64,000 bases of DNA from Mucilaginibacter gracilis (GCF_003633615.1 NZ_RBKU01000001.1:1116001-1180000); one strand, 5' to 3'; shown: positions 9,700-19,434, numbered from the stretch's first letter. Program-made: numbers and translations. Notes: generated from the sequence alone by a model not told the origin.

Positions 9700-10626
9700 T
9701 TACAAATCCAATGCCTTAATTATAATCAGCACGGGGCAAATTTCGAGGGCACAAAGATAGATAAATAAATAGATTTTATGAAAGGTGAAGTTAGAAATGA
9801 TACTTAAAACACTTCGTAAGTATTGAAATAACACTACAATGATGATTAAAGCTACCGAAACCTTTAATAAGTAAGGAGTTACAACCGGGGGCAGCAAGCT
9901 AAAACAAATAATAACAGGCAAAAATATAAAGGCAATATTAAAGTAGGTTAGATACAAAATTGAAATATACTCCCTAACAAGGCCGCCTATATCAAATACA
10001 AAACCCAAAACCCTCAAAGCCAATATTTTAAGTATAGAAAATACAATAATTAAAACAGCACAGCTAATATAAAGCTGAAAGCCGCTAACCGAATAAATAA
10101 GGTTGTTATAAATTGAAAGCTGGTAAACATACATACCCACAGTAAGGCCAAACAATAAAAACAAACATATAAATGCCCACGAGCTAAACAAACTATCTTC
10201 TTTACTCAATTTAGCAAACGATGTTTTAAAATAAAAGGCCTGCACCATGTTGTAAATGTCTTTACTCAATATCCTGTTTAGCAAACCAGCATAAATAAGT
10301 AACAATAGTATTACAAAAATAACCCACACATCGCGCGAAGGGCGTTCGTGGCCCACATGCTGGTAGCTGTACCTAAGTTTAATACCATTAAACTGAAACG
10401 GGTTTATGGCATATTGTTTAAGCAGGGTATCAATAAACTGGTTGTGGCGCAAAGAATCGGGCATGCGGATGCCCATTGGCAGTGTATCTACATGCAGTTT
10501 TACCGCAGCTAATGTGTCGGCAGCAGGTTTTACCTCTTCGGTTTTATTTTGGATAGAATCCGTTTGGGCGTTTGCACATAGGCTGGTAAATAAAAATGCA
10601 AATAAAACCAGGATAATTAAACGCAT
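9700..10626 (-). CDS. DUF4271 membrane protein
   Basis: 308 residues from the ATG at 10624-10626, which gives a normal signal peptide (MRLIILVLFAFLFTSLCANAQ); the longest frame adds ten residues of poor quality. After a periplasmic segment of about 80 residues come about six transmembrane helices: near WVIFVILLLLIYAGLL, AFICLFLLFGLTVGMYVYQL, LYISCAVLIIVFSIL, IAFIFLPVIICFSLL, VALIIIVVLFQYL and a final short segment. I recognise the DUF4271 family, a Bacteroidota protein often found next to hemD; no biochemical role is known to me. It is first in the transcript with hemD (26 nt gap), upstream of gldKLMN, so a link to the cell envelope or T9SS is possible. Confidence 0.82.
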   Translation of the reverse strand: MRLIILVLFAFLFTSLCANAQTDSIQNKTEEVKPAADTLAAVKLHVDTLPMGIRMPDSLRHNQFIDTLLKQYAINPFQFNGIKLRYSYQHVGHERPSRDVWVIFVILLLLIYAGLLNRILSKDIYNMVQAFYFKTSFAKLSKEDSLFSSWAFICLFLLFGLTVGMYVYQLSIYNNLIYSVSGFQLYISCAVLIIVFSILKILALRVLGFVFDIGGLVREYISILYLTYFNIAFIFLPVIICFSLLPPVVTPYLLKVSVALIIIVVLFQYLRSVLSIISNFTFHKIYLFIYLCALEICPVLIIIKALDL

Positions 10627-10953
10627 GTTAAGCAGCAGCATTAATGTTATTTGCAAATTTATGCGAATAAATCATTTTATAACTATAGCGGCTACGCTTT
10701 TATAAATGCGCTTGAATTTTTGCGCCGGTTGGTGTGAATATGTTTACCAACTTTGCCCAAATAGCAGGGCTCGACGTTATATTTGATTTACAATAATTTG
10801 CATTTATAACGTAACAAATGCGCAACGTAGCTTAGTGAAAACCCTTCGGCCAGCTATCAATGTAAAAAGGGGCCGGGGCATTTTGCCAATAGAAAATTTA
10901 CCATTTTACCAATTTTCTAATTAATTTGCAACTCAAATAAATATACTTCTACC
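10627..10953. other. Intergenic region between divergent genes
   Basis: 327 bp between the DUF4271 gene (minus) and the retropepsin-like gene (plus). I see no coding frame with a credible start. It holds the -7 box for the minus gene and one weak inverted repeat, ACGTTATA at 10774-10781 with its complement at 10805-10812, separated by 23 nt. Promoters for both directions are expected here. Confidence 0.6.
10654..10661 (-). promoter_or_regulatory. -7 promoter box before DUF4271-hemD
   Basis: On the minus strand the octamer TAAATTTG fits TAnnTTTG and lies 27 nt before the chosen ATG at 10624-10626. This spacing supports that start over the longer frame, whose start codon would overlap the box. 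Confidence 0.45.
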
Positions 10954-11841
10954 ATGAGTAATCCTATTCTTTTCCGGTCAAAATTCCTTTTTCTTTTCCT
11001 ATTTGCAATAATAACAACCAACATAAGCCATGCACAGTCTTTCATACCGTTTGAACTAACGCCACAGGGCCATATAGTAGTTAAGGCGAAAATTAACGGG
11101 GTTGAGGGAAATTTTATATTTGATACCGGTGCTGGCCTAACGCTAATTACCAAAACCTTTTCGGATAAGATAGGCAAGCTGCATAAGCAAGACGGTAGCT
11201 ATACTGCTTTTCGTGCCACAGGTGAGAAACTAACAGTTGACCTGTATGATGCAAAAACTGTAGCATTAGGAAACTTTATAGAACATAACCCGGTACTAAC
11301 AATTTTTGATGTAAACCTTGGCCCTATCGATGGCCTGATTTCTCTCATGAGTTTTAAGGAACAACCTTTTACTATCAATTACACCAATAAAAGGATAATT
11401 TTTGAAACCAATAAAAGCATGCCCGCAATTCGAAAAGCGGGCCATACAATCCCCTTGCAGCTGGAGGAATCAAGAGACAAAGCACTAACCATGGCTGCTT
11501 ATTTTATTGTAAACAATAAGCTAACGTTACAATTTTTAATTGATAGTGGGGCAGGGAGTAATATATATCGTATAAACTCAAGGTACATCACGGCATTGGG
11601 TGTTGATACTGCAAACGCCAGTAAAATAGCCATCCCAAGTGAATTTAACCCTAAGGTTAACACCATTATTTATCAAGCCAACGTTAAATCTATAACTGCT
11701 AAGCAAACGCCAGCTATCCAATGCCAGGATGTAAAAGCTTCTTTTATTGATGGGTTGATTTATGACGGCATAGTTTCATTAAACTGGATTGGAAAGCAAG
11801 TTACTTTTGATATGAAAAAACGAGAAATGATTGTTCTGTAG
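10954..11841 (+). CDS. Retropepsin-like aspartyl protease, exported
   Basis: 295 residues with a signal peptide (cleavage near Ala27-Gln28, ISHAQ). It contains two aspartic-protease signatures, FIFDTGAGLTLI (Asp57) and FLIDSGAGSNIY (Asp197), so it can form a pepsin-like two-lobed active site within one chain. This pattern fits the bacterial aspartyl-protease/retropepsin-like family. Substrates are unknown; a role in envelope protein turnover is only inference. hemW follows after 36 nt and may be co-transcribed. Confidence 0.85.
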   Translation: MSNPILFRSKFLFLFLFAIITTNISHAQSFIPFELTPQGHIVVKAKINGVEGNFIFDTGAGLTLITKTFSDKIGKLHKQDGSYTAFRATGEKLTVDLYDAKTVALGNFIEHNPVLTIFDVNLGPIDGLISLMSFKEQPFTINYTNKRIIFETNKSMPAIRKAGHTIPLQLEESRDKALTMAAYFIVNNKLTLQFLIDSGAGSNIYRINSRYITALGVDTANASKIAIPSEFNPKVNTIIYQANVKSITAKQTPAIQCQDVKASFIDGLIYDGIVSLNWIGKQVTFDMKKREMIVL

Positions 11842-11877
11842 ATATAAGGCCATCTGCTTTTGTTACCTTTACCTCTA

Positions 11878-12999
11878 ATGGCCGGCATATACATTCACAT
11901 CCCTTTTTGCAAGCAAGCTTGTTATTATTGCGATTTTCATTTCAGCACATCGCTGCAATACAAAAGCGAAATGCTTAATGCCTTGCAAAACGAGATACGC
12001 CTGCAACAAAATTATCTATCGGGCCAAACCATAGAAACTATTTACCTCGGCGGCGGCACGCCATCGTTACTATCTGGCGATGAGGTTAATATGCTTTTTG
12101 ATACAATCACCAAGTATCATACCGTATCGTCAGATGCAGAAGTAACTATTGAGGCCAATCCCGACGATTTAAACGAACAACAGGTAAAGGCATTTAAACA
12201 AACCACTATTAATCGTTTCAGCATAGGCATACAATCGTTTTACAACGAAGATTTGTTTTGGATGAACCGCGTCCACCGCGGGCAGGAAGCCCAGGCATCG
12301 GTAAAAAGGGTACAAGATGCCGGCTTTACCAACATTACTGCCGATTTGATATACGGATACCCCTTACTTACCGACCATAAATGGAAGCATAACCTGGAGC
12401 AAATTTTTGAGCTGAGCATCCCTCATATATCAGCTTACAGCATGACTGTAGAACCAAAAACCGCATTAGCATCCTTTATAGAAAAAAAAGTTTATGCCCC
12501 TATGAACGAGGCCCAAAGTGCCGACCAGTTTATGGTGCTGCTGCAAGAGATGCAAAACCAAGGTTACGAGCAGTACGAAATATCAAACTTTTGCCTGCCG
12601 GGGCAATACTCGCGCCATAATTCAAACTACTGGAAAGGCATAAAGTATTTGGGCATTGGCCCATCAGCACACTCATTTAATGGCGAAGCGCGGCAATGGA
12701 ACGTAGCTAATAATGCTAGATACACACAAGCCTTAAATGGAAACACCATACCCGCCGAACGCGAAAACCTGAGCGAACAAGACCGGCTTAACGAATACAT
12801 TATGACGTCGTTACGCACAAGCTGGGGTTTAGACATTAACAAACTCGAAAGTATAAGCAAGCATTCGGGCCAGGAGTTGTTAAAGGCCGCCGAAGAATTT
12901 TTTTATAAAGGCTGGATAAACAAAGCCAACAATGTGCTTACCCTGAGCACCGAAGGCAAGCTATATGCTGATAAAATAGCTGCCGAATTGTTTTTTTAG
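11878..12999 (+). CDS. hemW: Radical SAM haem chaperone HemW
   Basis: 373 residues. I start at ATG 11878 because MAGIYIHIPFCKQACYYCDF is the canonical N terminus. The CxxxCxxC radical-SAM motif is Cys11, Cys15 and Cys18, followed by the DFHF stretch seen in the HemW/coproporphyrinogen-dehydrogenase-like class, then GGGTPSLL and a SIGIQSF motif. HemW-like proteins bind haem and deliver it to haem proteins; they are not the true HemN oxidase. The C-terminal HemN_C-like domain is present (EYIMTSLRTSWGLD). A near-consensus promoter box, TACCTTTA, ends 6 nt before this ATG, but the gene may also be read through from the protease gene. Confidence 0.93.
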   Translation: MAGIYIHIPFCKQACYYCDFHFSTSLQYKSEMLNALQNEIRLQQNYLSGQTIETIYLGGGTPSLLSGDEVNMLFDTITKYHTVSSDAEVTIEANPDDLNEQQVKAFKQTTINRFSIGIQSFYNEDLFWMNRVHRGQEAQASVKRVQDAGFTNITADLIYGYPLLTDHKWKHNLEQIFELSIPHISAYSMTVEPKTALASFIEKKVYAPMNEAQSADQFMVLLQEMQNQGYEQYEISNFCLPGQYSRHNSNYWKGIKYLGIGPSAHSFNGEARQWNVANNARYTQALNGNTIPAERENLSEQDRLNEYIMTSLRTSWGLDINKLESISKHSGQELLKAAEEFFYKGWINKANNVLTLSTEGKLYADKIAAELFF

Positions 13000-13091
13000 C
13001 ACAATTTTCTTTTATACAAGGTGTTGAAACTTTTTTTTAGCGTTTTTGAGGCTATTTTGTAAATTAGCTTTACAATCTTATCGCACACCTT

Positions 13092-13988
13092 ATGAAAAAA
13101 AACTTACTCCTCCTGGGGTTTTTGTTTGCTGTTATAGCAAGCCATGCGCAAACAACAACACCCAAAGACACTACACATCATTATTGGACAATTCATGGCC
13201 AAAATACTTTTTTAATTAACCAAAGTTCGTTTGTAAACTGGGCCGCAGGTGGGGTAAACTCACTTGCAGGCAACATTGTTTTAAATTATGATTTTGATTA
13301 TAAAAAAGGCAAACTAAGCTGGGATAACAAAGCTATAATTGGCTATGGCTTAAGCAAACAAGCCGGCCTTGGCTGGCGTAAAAACGACGACCGCTTAATT
13401 TTGAACAGCTTATTAGGATACCAGGCTGCAAAATACTGGCTCTATACGTTTTATACAAATTTTCAAACACAGTTTTCAAAAGGATATTCGTACGATGCCA
13501 GCAACCACCGCACCTTAATATCGGCTTTATTTGCCCCGGCAATTGTTACATTGGGCCCGGGTTTTGCTTACAAAAAATCTGATAATTTGCGGGTAAATAT
13601 TTCGCCGCTGGCATCCCGTATTACCCTGGTGCAGAACGATTCGTTGGCAAATATTGGTTCGTTTGGCGTAAAACCAGGCAACAAAAGCCTTTACGAATTT
13701 GGAGCATCGCTTGATGCTTATTACAAGGTTAACCTTGTTGAAAATGTTTCGTTAGAAAACATTTTGAAAATGTACTCCAATTACCTTAACAAACCGACAA
13801 ATATTTATGCAGATTATACCGCAAACCTATTTATGAAGGTTAACAAATTTATAACCGTTAACGCAGGCGTGGAGTTAATATCCGATCCAAACGCCCAAAT
13901 TCTTTTTGACAAAAACAATTACCCTGACTATCACTCGGCCTTACAGGTAAAACAAATTTTTGGCGCCGGTTTAACTTATAAATTTTAA
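13092..13988 (+). CDS. DUF3078 outer-membrane barrel-like protein
   Basis: 298 residues with a signal peptide (MKKNLLLLGFLFAVIASHAQ). The mature part alternates polar and aromatic residues in short strands ending in aromatic residues, as in an outer-membrane beta-barrel, and ends in a terminal Phe (AGLTYKF). The segment around NQSSFVNWAAGGVNSLAGN followed by LGWRKNDDRLILNS is characteristic of DUF3078. No function is established. The gene stands alone and is followed directly by a hairpin at its stop codon. Confidence 0.8.
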   Translation: MKKNLLLLGFLFAVIASHAQTTTPKDTTHHYWTIHGQNTFLINQSSFVNWAAGGVNSLAGNIVLNYDFDYKKGKLSWDNKAIIGYGLSKQAGLGWRKNDDRLILNSLLGYQAAKYWLYTFYTNFQTQFSKGYSYDASNHRTLISALFAPAIVTLGPGFAYKKSDNLRVNISPLASRITLVQNDSLANIGSFGVKPGNKSLYEFGASLDAYYKVNLVENVSLENILKMYSNYLNKPTNIYADYTANLFMKVNKFITVNAGVELISDPNAQILFDKNNYPDYHSALQVKQIFGAGLTYKF

Positions 13989-14026
13989 GCAAATGGCTTT
14001 TTTATTGCAATGAAAAAACCATTTGC
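13989..14026 (+). terminator. Hairpin after DUF3078 gene
   Basis: GCAAATGG at 13989-13996 pairs with CCATTTGC at 14019-14026, extended by T6 (13998-14003) against A6 (14013-14018). It begins at the base after the stop codon. There is no T-tract downstream, so termination is likely but not assured. Confidence 0.5.
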
Positions 14027-14178
14027 GCCGGCAAGCAGCTACCTGCACTTTTTTTAAATAGTATATTTTTATAAATTTCAGTTAGCTGATATATAGATAT
14101 TTACAATATAATCATCTGCGCATAAATCCAAGTTACATAAGCTGTCGTAATTCAATCAAATTAAAATTATAACATCTC

Positions 14179-14727
14179 ATGAAAAAATTATTTATCGCGG
14201 CCTTTGCATTAGTAGCTCTTGCAGTAGCGCCAAAAACTTATGCTCAAACTAAAATGGTTGGCGGAGCAGCCATGTATCCAACTAAGGATATTATTGACAA
14301 TGCAGTTAATTCAAAAGATCATACCACCCTTGTTGCCGCTGTTAAAGCAGCCGGTTTGGTTGAAACTTTAAAAGGCGATGGCCCGTTTACCGTTTTTGCC
14401 CCAACCAACGAGGCTTTTGATAAGTTACCAGCAGGTACTGTTACCACCTTGTTAAAACCAGAAAACAAGGCTACTTTAACCAAAATTTTAACTTACCATG
14501 TTGTTGCAGGTAAATTTAGCTCGGCAGATATTGCCGCCAAAATTAAAGCAGGTATGGGTAAAGCCGAATTTAAAACGGTTAGCGGTGGCACATTAACCGC
14601 CATGATGACCGGCAAAAAACTTTACCTGGTTGACGAAAAAGGCGGAAAATCGTGGATAACCATCGCCAACGTGAACCAAAAAAACGGAGTAATACACGTA
14701 GTGAACACCGTATTAATGCCTAATTAA
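14179..14727 (+). CDS. Secreted fasciclin (FAS1) domain protein
   Basis: 182 residues: a signal peptide ([23 protein letters not shown]) and one FAS1 domain. FAS1 signatures are visible: [17 protein letters not shown] (the H1 box) near residue 75, then [16 protein letters not shown] (the YH motif and H2 region) near 108, and a C-terminal [15 protein letters not shown]1 domains usually act in adhesion or matrix binding; here the protein is probably periplasmic or extracellular. It stands alone, with a strong terminator downstream. Confidence 0.92.
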   Translation: MKKLFIAAFALVALAVAPKTYAQTKMVGGAAMYPTKDIIDNAVNSKDHTTLVAAVKAAGLVETLKGDGPFTVFAPTNEAFDKLPAGTVTTLLKPENKATLTKILTYHVVAGKFSSADIAAKIKAGMGKAEFKTVSGGTLTAMMTGKKLYLVDEKGGKSWITIANVNQKNGVIHVVNTVLMPN

Positions 14728-14764
14728 ACCAAATTAAAGGTAAACACCATTAATTAGTACAAAG

Positions 14765-14792
14765 CCCGGTAGCATTAAGCACCGGGTTTTTT
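14765..14792 (+). terminator. Rho-independent terminator of the fasciclin gene
   Basis: Stem CCCGGT (14765-14770) with ACCGGG (14781-14786), with a GC/GC extension into the loop after a bulged A, followed by six T. Confidence 0.85.
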
Positions 14793-14873
14793 GTTTGCAA
14801 TAAACGCAGTTAACACAACGTTAATATTAAGGTTACTAATAATTGCATTAAATTGCGCCTTTATATTAAAATT

Positions 14874-15755
14874 ATGGGCTTTATACTTTCGGAAATAGAT
14901 ACTGTTGATACCATTACCCAGGCCGATTTCACAAAAAACTATCTCAATCCGCGCCGCCCGCTGGTAATAAAGGGACTAACCAAAACATGGCCCGCGCGCG
15001 ATAAATGGACACCCGAGTATTTAAAACAGGTTGTTGGCGATAAGGTGGTGCCTTTATACGATAACTCAAAGGCCGACCCTGCAAAACCAATAAACTCGGC
15101 AACTACACATATGCCTTTTAACGAGTATATCGATTTGATACGCTCTACACCTACCGAACTGCGCATTTTTTTCTTTAACATTTTTAAACAAGCGCCCGAA
15201 CTGCTAAACGATATTGTGATGCCTAAAGATTTGATGGGCGGCTTTTTAGAAAGTATGCCTGCTATGTTTTTTGGCGGCTCAAATTCAGTTACGTTTTTGC
15301 ATTACGATATTGATCTCCCCCATATTTTCCACACCCATTTTGGTGGGCGCAAACATGTTGTTTTGTTTGAAAATAAGTGGAAACGGCGCTTATACTGCAT
15401 ACCCAATGCAACCTACGCTCTGGAAGATTATGACGTACTAAACCCCGATGTTCAAAAATTTCCGGCGCTGGATGGTGTTGAAGGTCAGCAGGTGTTTTTA
15501 GAGCATGGCGATACCTTATTTATGCCTACCGGATACTGGCACTGGATGAAATATTTAGATGGGTCGTATTCGTTAAGCCTGCGCGCATGGGATGCATCAA
15601 TCAGCCGCAAAGCCGCCAGTTTATATAACCTGGCCATTAAAGGCGGAGTTGATAGCGTGTTGAAAATGACATTAAAAGCCGGCTATGCTAACTATCGCGA
15701 AAAGCTGGCCGTTAAATGGGCCGAAAAAGAACTAAGGGCGGGAAAACCGTACTAA
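14874..15755 (+). CDS. Cupin-like (JmjC-type) 2-oxoglutarate oxygenase
   Basis: 293 residues from ATG 14874 (the longest frame adds seven residues). It belongs to the cupin_8/JmjC group of Fe(II)- and 2-oxoglutarate-dependent oxygenases. The N-terminal part RRPLVIKGLTKTWPARDKW is typical. The iron facial triad can be read as His143 and Asp145 (FLHYDID) and His223 (GYWHWM), with HGDTLFMPTGYWHWM as the second signature. Likely a hydroxylase of a protein or small molecule; the target is unknown. It stands alone, convergent with the NTF2-like gene. Confidence 0.85.
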   Translation: MGFILSEIDTVDTITQADFTKNYLNPRRPLVIKGLTKTWPARDKWTPEYLKQVVGDKVVPLYDNSKADPAKPINSATTHMPFNEYIDLIRSTPTELRIFFFNIFKQAPELLNDIVMPKDLMGGFLESMPAMFFGGSNSVTFLHYDIDLPHIFHTHFGGRKHVVLFENKWKRRLYCIPNATYALEDYDVLNPDVQKFPALDGVEGQQVFLEHGDTLFMPTGYWHWMKYLDGSYSLSLRAWDASISRKAASLYNLAIKGGVDSVLKMTLKAGYANYREKLAVKWAEKELRAGKPY

Positions 15756-15799
15756 AATTAAGTGCGGGTTTTCTTCAAAAATAAAAGCACACCACCGGG

Positions 15800-16222
15800 T
15801 TAACTCGTATGGTCGCAAACTATTTTCCACTGTCCTTTTATCTTTCTAAACCACAAGGTAAAATAGCCGCCTGGAGCATCATTTTCGCGCTTTAAATTCC
15901 AGCCACCTAATACAAATGCATTGGTTTTATCTAACAATTCTATTTTAATTATATTAAAAGTAAGCTGGCCCATTGCTGCCTTATCGGGATAACCTTTTTT
16001 GTAGTGGTTTAACGTAGTTTGCCAACCGTAGTTCACCCCGCTTTTGCCCACAAACATTAACGAGTCCGACTGCCAGTACCCCTGCATAAACTGCGGAATA
16101 TCGCCATTGTTCCAGGCGGTGCGCTGTTCTTCCAGTACTTTTCTAATTTCCAGTGCATCTGTTTGTGCAAAGGTGGTTAGGTAACAAACCGCCAGCAGTA
16201 AAAAGCAAAATAGTTTTTTCAT
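15800..16222 (-). CDS. Exported NTF2-like (DUF4440-type) protein
   Basis: 140 residues with a signal peptide (MKKLFCFLLLAVCYLTTFAQ). The mature protein resembles SnoaL/DUF4440 NTF2-like folds: IRKVLEEQRTAWNNGDIPQF, FVGKSGVNYGWQTTLNHYKK, FVLGGWNLKRENDAPGGYF and a final FRKIKGQWKIVCDH. Such domains are small alpha+beta barrels that bind ligands or act as calcium/calmodulin-kinase-like association domains; no catalytic role can be assigned. It is monocistronic, convergent with the cupin gene. Confidence 0.8.
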   Translation of the reverse strand: MKKLFCFLLLAVCYLTTFAQTDALEIRKVLEEQRTAWNNGDIPQFMQGYWQSDSLMFVGKSGVNYGWQTTLNHYKKGYPDKAAMGQLTFNIIKIELLDKTNAFVLGGWNLKRENDAPGGYFTLWFRKIKGQWKIVCDHTS

Positions 16223-16421
16223 TCAATAAAAATAACATTTACCAACAACCTTTAAAAGCATTGCAATCACAATTTTCGGGACGTTTTTTTGGGTATCGCC
16301 TATAATCTATATTAACAATTAGGTACAGGCGCAAATAAAAGCTCATAAATAGAATAAACAATTGTATATAACTTTTTGCTTTAAACTTACAAAGCATAAA
16401 CAAATGGTGGTTTAAAGCTTT

Positions 16422-16429
16422 TAGCTTTG
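16422..16429 (+). promoter_or_regulatory. -7 promoter box before PfkB kinase
   Basis: TAGCTTTG fits TAnnTTTG and ends 31 nt before the kinase ATG. Confidence 0.45.
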
Positions 16430-16460
16430 TAAAAATCTGCTCATACTATCAAATAACGCT

Positions 16461-17351
16461 ATGAAAAAAGAAGTTCTGTGTTTCGGCGAAGTCCTGTGGG
16501 ATGTTTTCGGCGAAGAGAAAAAGGCTGGCGGCGCGCCTATGAACGTGGCCATGCACCTTGTGCAGCAAGGGGTTAACGCTAACCTAATTAGTAGGGTTGG
16601 CAATGATGCGTTAGGCAATGAGCTTGTTGATTTTTTAAAGAAAAACAAGCTTTACAGCGACCTGATACAACGGGATGAAAAATTGCCCACATGCCAGGTT
16701 ACCGTTAAGTTGGACGAAAAACAACAGGCCACCTATACTATTCCTAAACCTGTATCGTGGGATAACATACGCGAAGAGGAGCCATTGCGTACTAAAATAA
16801 AGAGTGCCCGGGTTATTGTTTTTGGCAGTTTAGCCTGCCGCACCAGCACAAGCCGCAATACGCTGCTTAATTTATTTGAAAACAAAATGCTCAAAGTGTT
16901 TGATGTTAACTTGCGGGCACCGCATTACGAACTATCAACCATTGAAACACTGGCAGCTATGGCCGACGTGATTAAAATGAACGAGGAAGAAGCAAACCTG
17001 CTTACCGGAACCTACAACGAACCTTTAAAAGACAAAATAGTAGAGTTTCAAAAAAAATACCATTGCCAAACTATTATTGTAACCCGCGGCGAACAAGGCG
17101 CGATGGTATGGCACCAGGAAAAGTTTTATGAACACCCCGGGTTTAAAATAGAGGTAGAAGATACAGTTGGAGCCGGTGATGCCTTTTTAGCAACCTTTAT
17201 TGCCGGCCTGCTTAACAAAAACCCAATGGCTCAAATATTAGAACAAGCCTGCGGTATAGGCGGCTACGTAGCTAGTTGCCGCGGCGCCAACCCTGTTTAT
17301 AATAAGGCTGAAATTGAGCGCATTATAAATAGCGAAAGCGTTACTGTATAA
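16461..17351 (+). CDS. PfkB-family sugar kinase (fructokinase-like)
   Basis: 296 residues, a ribokinase-fold ATP-dependent kinase. The N-terminal FGEVLWDVFGEEKKAGGAPM with NVAMHLVQQG is the fructokinase-like form of PfkB signature 1, and DTVGAGDAFLATFIAGLL (about 233-250) is signature 2, containing the catalytic Asp and anion hole. Length fits the family. The substrate is probably fructose or a related hexose, judged from the GGAPMN form, but this is inference. It has its own promoter box and stands alone between the NTF2-like gene and typA. Confidence 0.88.
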   Translation: MKKEVLCFGEVLWDVFGEEKKAGGAPMNVAMHLVQQGVNANLISRVGNDALGNELVDFLKKNKLYSDLIQRDEKLPTCQVTVKLDEKQQATYTIPKPVSWDNIREEEPLRTKIKSARVIVFGSLACRTSTSRNTLLNLFENKMLKVFDVNLRAPHYELSTIETLAAMADVIKMNEEEANLLTGTYNEPLKDKIVEFQKKYHCQTIIVTRGEQGAMVWHQEKFYEHPGFKIEVEDTVGAGDAFLATFIAGLLNKNPMAQILEQACGIGGYVASCRGANPVYNKAEIERIINSESVTV

Positions 17352-17566
17352 ACACAATGCTCAGGTGTTAAAAGCTACCTGCATTTTTTAGTCCGTTTAT
17401 AATTATATCGTGTGCTTTATTGCAGGCGATTTTTTTTGCTTAGGGCTTGGCTGTTCATCTAACACTTCTATGTTTTTTACAATTCGCTTACACCAAACAA
17501 GGTTAAATTCAATTGAATCAAGCATTAACATTATTGCGCAATAGTAAAAATGCGATATATTATTGC

Positions 17567-17574
17567 TACCTTTG
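17567..17574 (+). promoter_or_regulatory. -7 promoter box before typA
   Basis: TACCTTTG fits TAnnTTTG; 24 nt separate it from the typA ATG. Confidence 0.5.
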
Positions 17575-17598
17575 CGCCAAAATTAAGGACGCATTTCA

Positions 17599-19410
17599 AT
17601 GCAAAAAATAAGAAACATTGCTATTATAGCACACGTTGACCACGGTAAAACTACCTTGGTTGATAAAATTTTACACGCCTGCTCAATTTTCCGCGACAAC
17701 CAGGAAACAGGCGAGTTGATATTGGACAATAATGACCTGGAACGCGAGCGAGGTATAACCATCGTATCAAAAAACGTTTCGGTTAGATATAAAGACGTTA
17801 AAATCAACATTATTGATACCCCTGGTCACGCCGATTTTGGTGGCGAGGTTGAGCGTGTATTAAAAATGGCCGATGGTGTTTTGCTACTTTGCGATGCCTT
17901 TGAAGGCGCCATGCCTCAAACCCGTTTTGTAACACAAAAGGCTTTGGCTTTAGGTTTAAAACCAATTGTTGTTGTAAACAAGGTTGATAAAGAGAATTGC
18001 CGCCCCGAAGAAGTTTACGAACAAATTTTTGAATTATTTTTCAACCTTGAAGCTACCGAAGACCAACTGGATTTCCCGGTTATCTACGGTTCGTCAAAAC
18101 AAGGTTGGATGAGTACAGATTGGAAAGTACCTACCGATAATATTTTCCCTTTGATGGATTGCATTCTGGAAAATATTCCGCCTGCACCTATACAAGAAGG
18201 TACATTGCAAATGCAAATCACTTCGTTAGATTATTCATCTTTCGTAGGCCGTATAGCAATTGGCCGTGTAGCCCGTGGCACCATTAAAGAAAACATGCCG
18301 GTATCGTTAGTAAAACGCGATGGCACCATCATGAAAACCCGCATTAAAGAGCTTTACACTTTTGAGGGCTTAGGTAAGGTTAAAGCTACCGAAGTTAGCA
18401 GCGGTGATATTTGCGCCGTTGTTGGTATTGATGGCTTTGATATTGGCGATACCATTGCCGATTTTGAAAAACCAGAACAACTAGCGGTTATCAAAATTGA
18501 CGAACCTACCATGAACATGTTGTTCACCATTAACAACTCTCCGTTTTTTGGTAAAGAAGGTAAATTTGTTACATCACGCCACCTGCGCGATCGTTTGTAC
18601 AAAGAGATGGAAAAGAATTTGGCATTAAAGGTTGTTGAAACCGAATCGCCGGATTCATACCTGGTTTATGGCCGTGGTATTCTCCATTTATCGGTATTGA
18701 TCGAAACCATGCGTCGGGAAGGTTACGAATTACAGGTTGGCCAGCCACAGGTTATTGTTAAAGAAATTGACGGTGTTAAATGTGAGCCGGTTGAAACCCT
18801 TATAGTTGATGTACCGGGCGAAGTTGCCGGTAAGGTAATTGAATTGGTTACACAACGTAAAGGCGATTTGTTGATAATGGAGCCTAAAGGCGACTTACAA
18901 CACCTGGAGTTTGATATCCCTGCACGTGGCATCATCGGTTTACGTAACAACGTATTAACCGCTACAGGTGGCGAAGCTATTATGGCCCACCGCTTTAAAG
19001 CTTACGAGCCCTGGAAAGGCCCAATCCCTGGCCGTTTAAATGGTGTATTGGTATCAATGGATAGCGGTAAAACTACAGCTTTTGCGATAGATAAACTGCA
19101 AGACCGTGGCCGTTTCCACATCGATCCGGGAGCAGATATTTACGAAGGCCAGATATTAGGCGAACACATCCGCGATAACGATTTGGTTATTAACTTAACC
19201 AAAGGCAAGCAATTAACCAACATGCGTGCATCAGGTAGCGATACCAACGTGCGTATAGCACCTGCAATCAAGTTCTCGTTAGAAGAAGCTATGGAGTACA
19301 TCCAGGCCGATGAGTACATCGAGATAACACCGGTTGCAATGCGTTTACGTAAAATTTACTTAAACGAAGGTGAACGCCGCATTAACGCCAAAAAGTTCAC
19401 TTCGCAATAA
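17599..19410 (+). CDS. typA: Ribosome-associated GTPase TypA/BipA
   Basis: 603 residues, full length. This translational GTPase of the EF-G family acts in ribosome assembly and stress or low-temperature growth. The G motifs are plain: AHVDHGKTTL (P-loop), ERGITI (switch I), DTPGHADFGGE (G3) and VVVNKVDKE (G4). Domain II begins near residue 200 (SLDYSSFVGRIAIGRVARG), followed by EF-G-like domains and the TypA-specific C-terminal domain (GPIPGRLNGVLVSMDSGKTT, then a basic end RRINAKKF). Monocistronic with its own promoter and a strong terminator. Confidence 0.97.
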   Translation: MQKIRNIAIIAHVDHGKTTLVDKILHACSIFRDNQETGELILDNNDLERERGITIVSKNVSVRYKDVKINIIDTPGHADFGGEVERVLKMADGVLLLCDAFEGAMPQTRFVTQKALALGLKPIVVVNKVDKENCRPEEVYEQIFELFFNLEATEDQLDFPVIYGSSKQGWMSTDWKVPTDNIFPLMDCILENIPPAPIQEGTLQMQITSLDYSSFVGRIAIGRVARGTIKENMPVSLVKRDGTIMKTRIKELYTFEGLGKVKATEVSSGDICAVVGIDGFDIGDTIADFEKPEQLAVIKIDEPTMNMLFTINNSPFFGKEGKFVTSRHLRDRLYKEMEKNLALKVVETESPDSYLVYGRGILHLSVLIETMRREGYELQVGQPQVIVKEIDGVKCEPVETLIVDVPGEVAGKVIELVTQRKGDLLIMEPKGDLQHLEFDIPARGIIGLRNNVLTATGGEAIMAHRFKAYEPWKGPIPGRLNGVLVSMDSGKTTAFAIDKLQDRGRFHIDPGADIYEGQILGEHIRDNDLVINLTKGKQLTNMRASGSDTNVRIAPAIKFSLEEAMEYIQADEYIEITPVAMRLRKIYLNEGERRINAKKFTSQ

Positions 19411-19434
19411 AAAATATATTTATTTATAAATAGG

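Noticed and set aside
10774..10812. Inverted repeat ACGTTATA as an operator
   Set aside because: Eight-bp arms with a 23-nt gap in A+T-rich DNA are expected by chance and do not fit a known operator.
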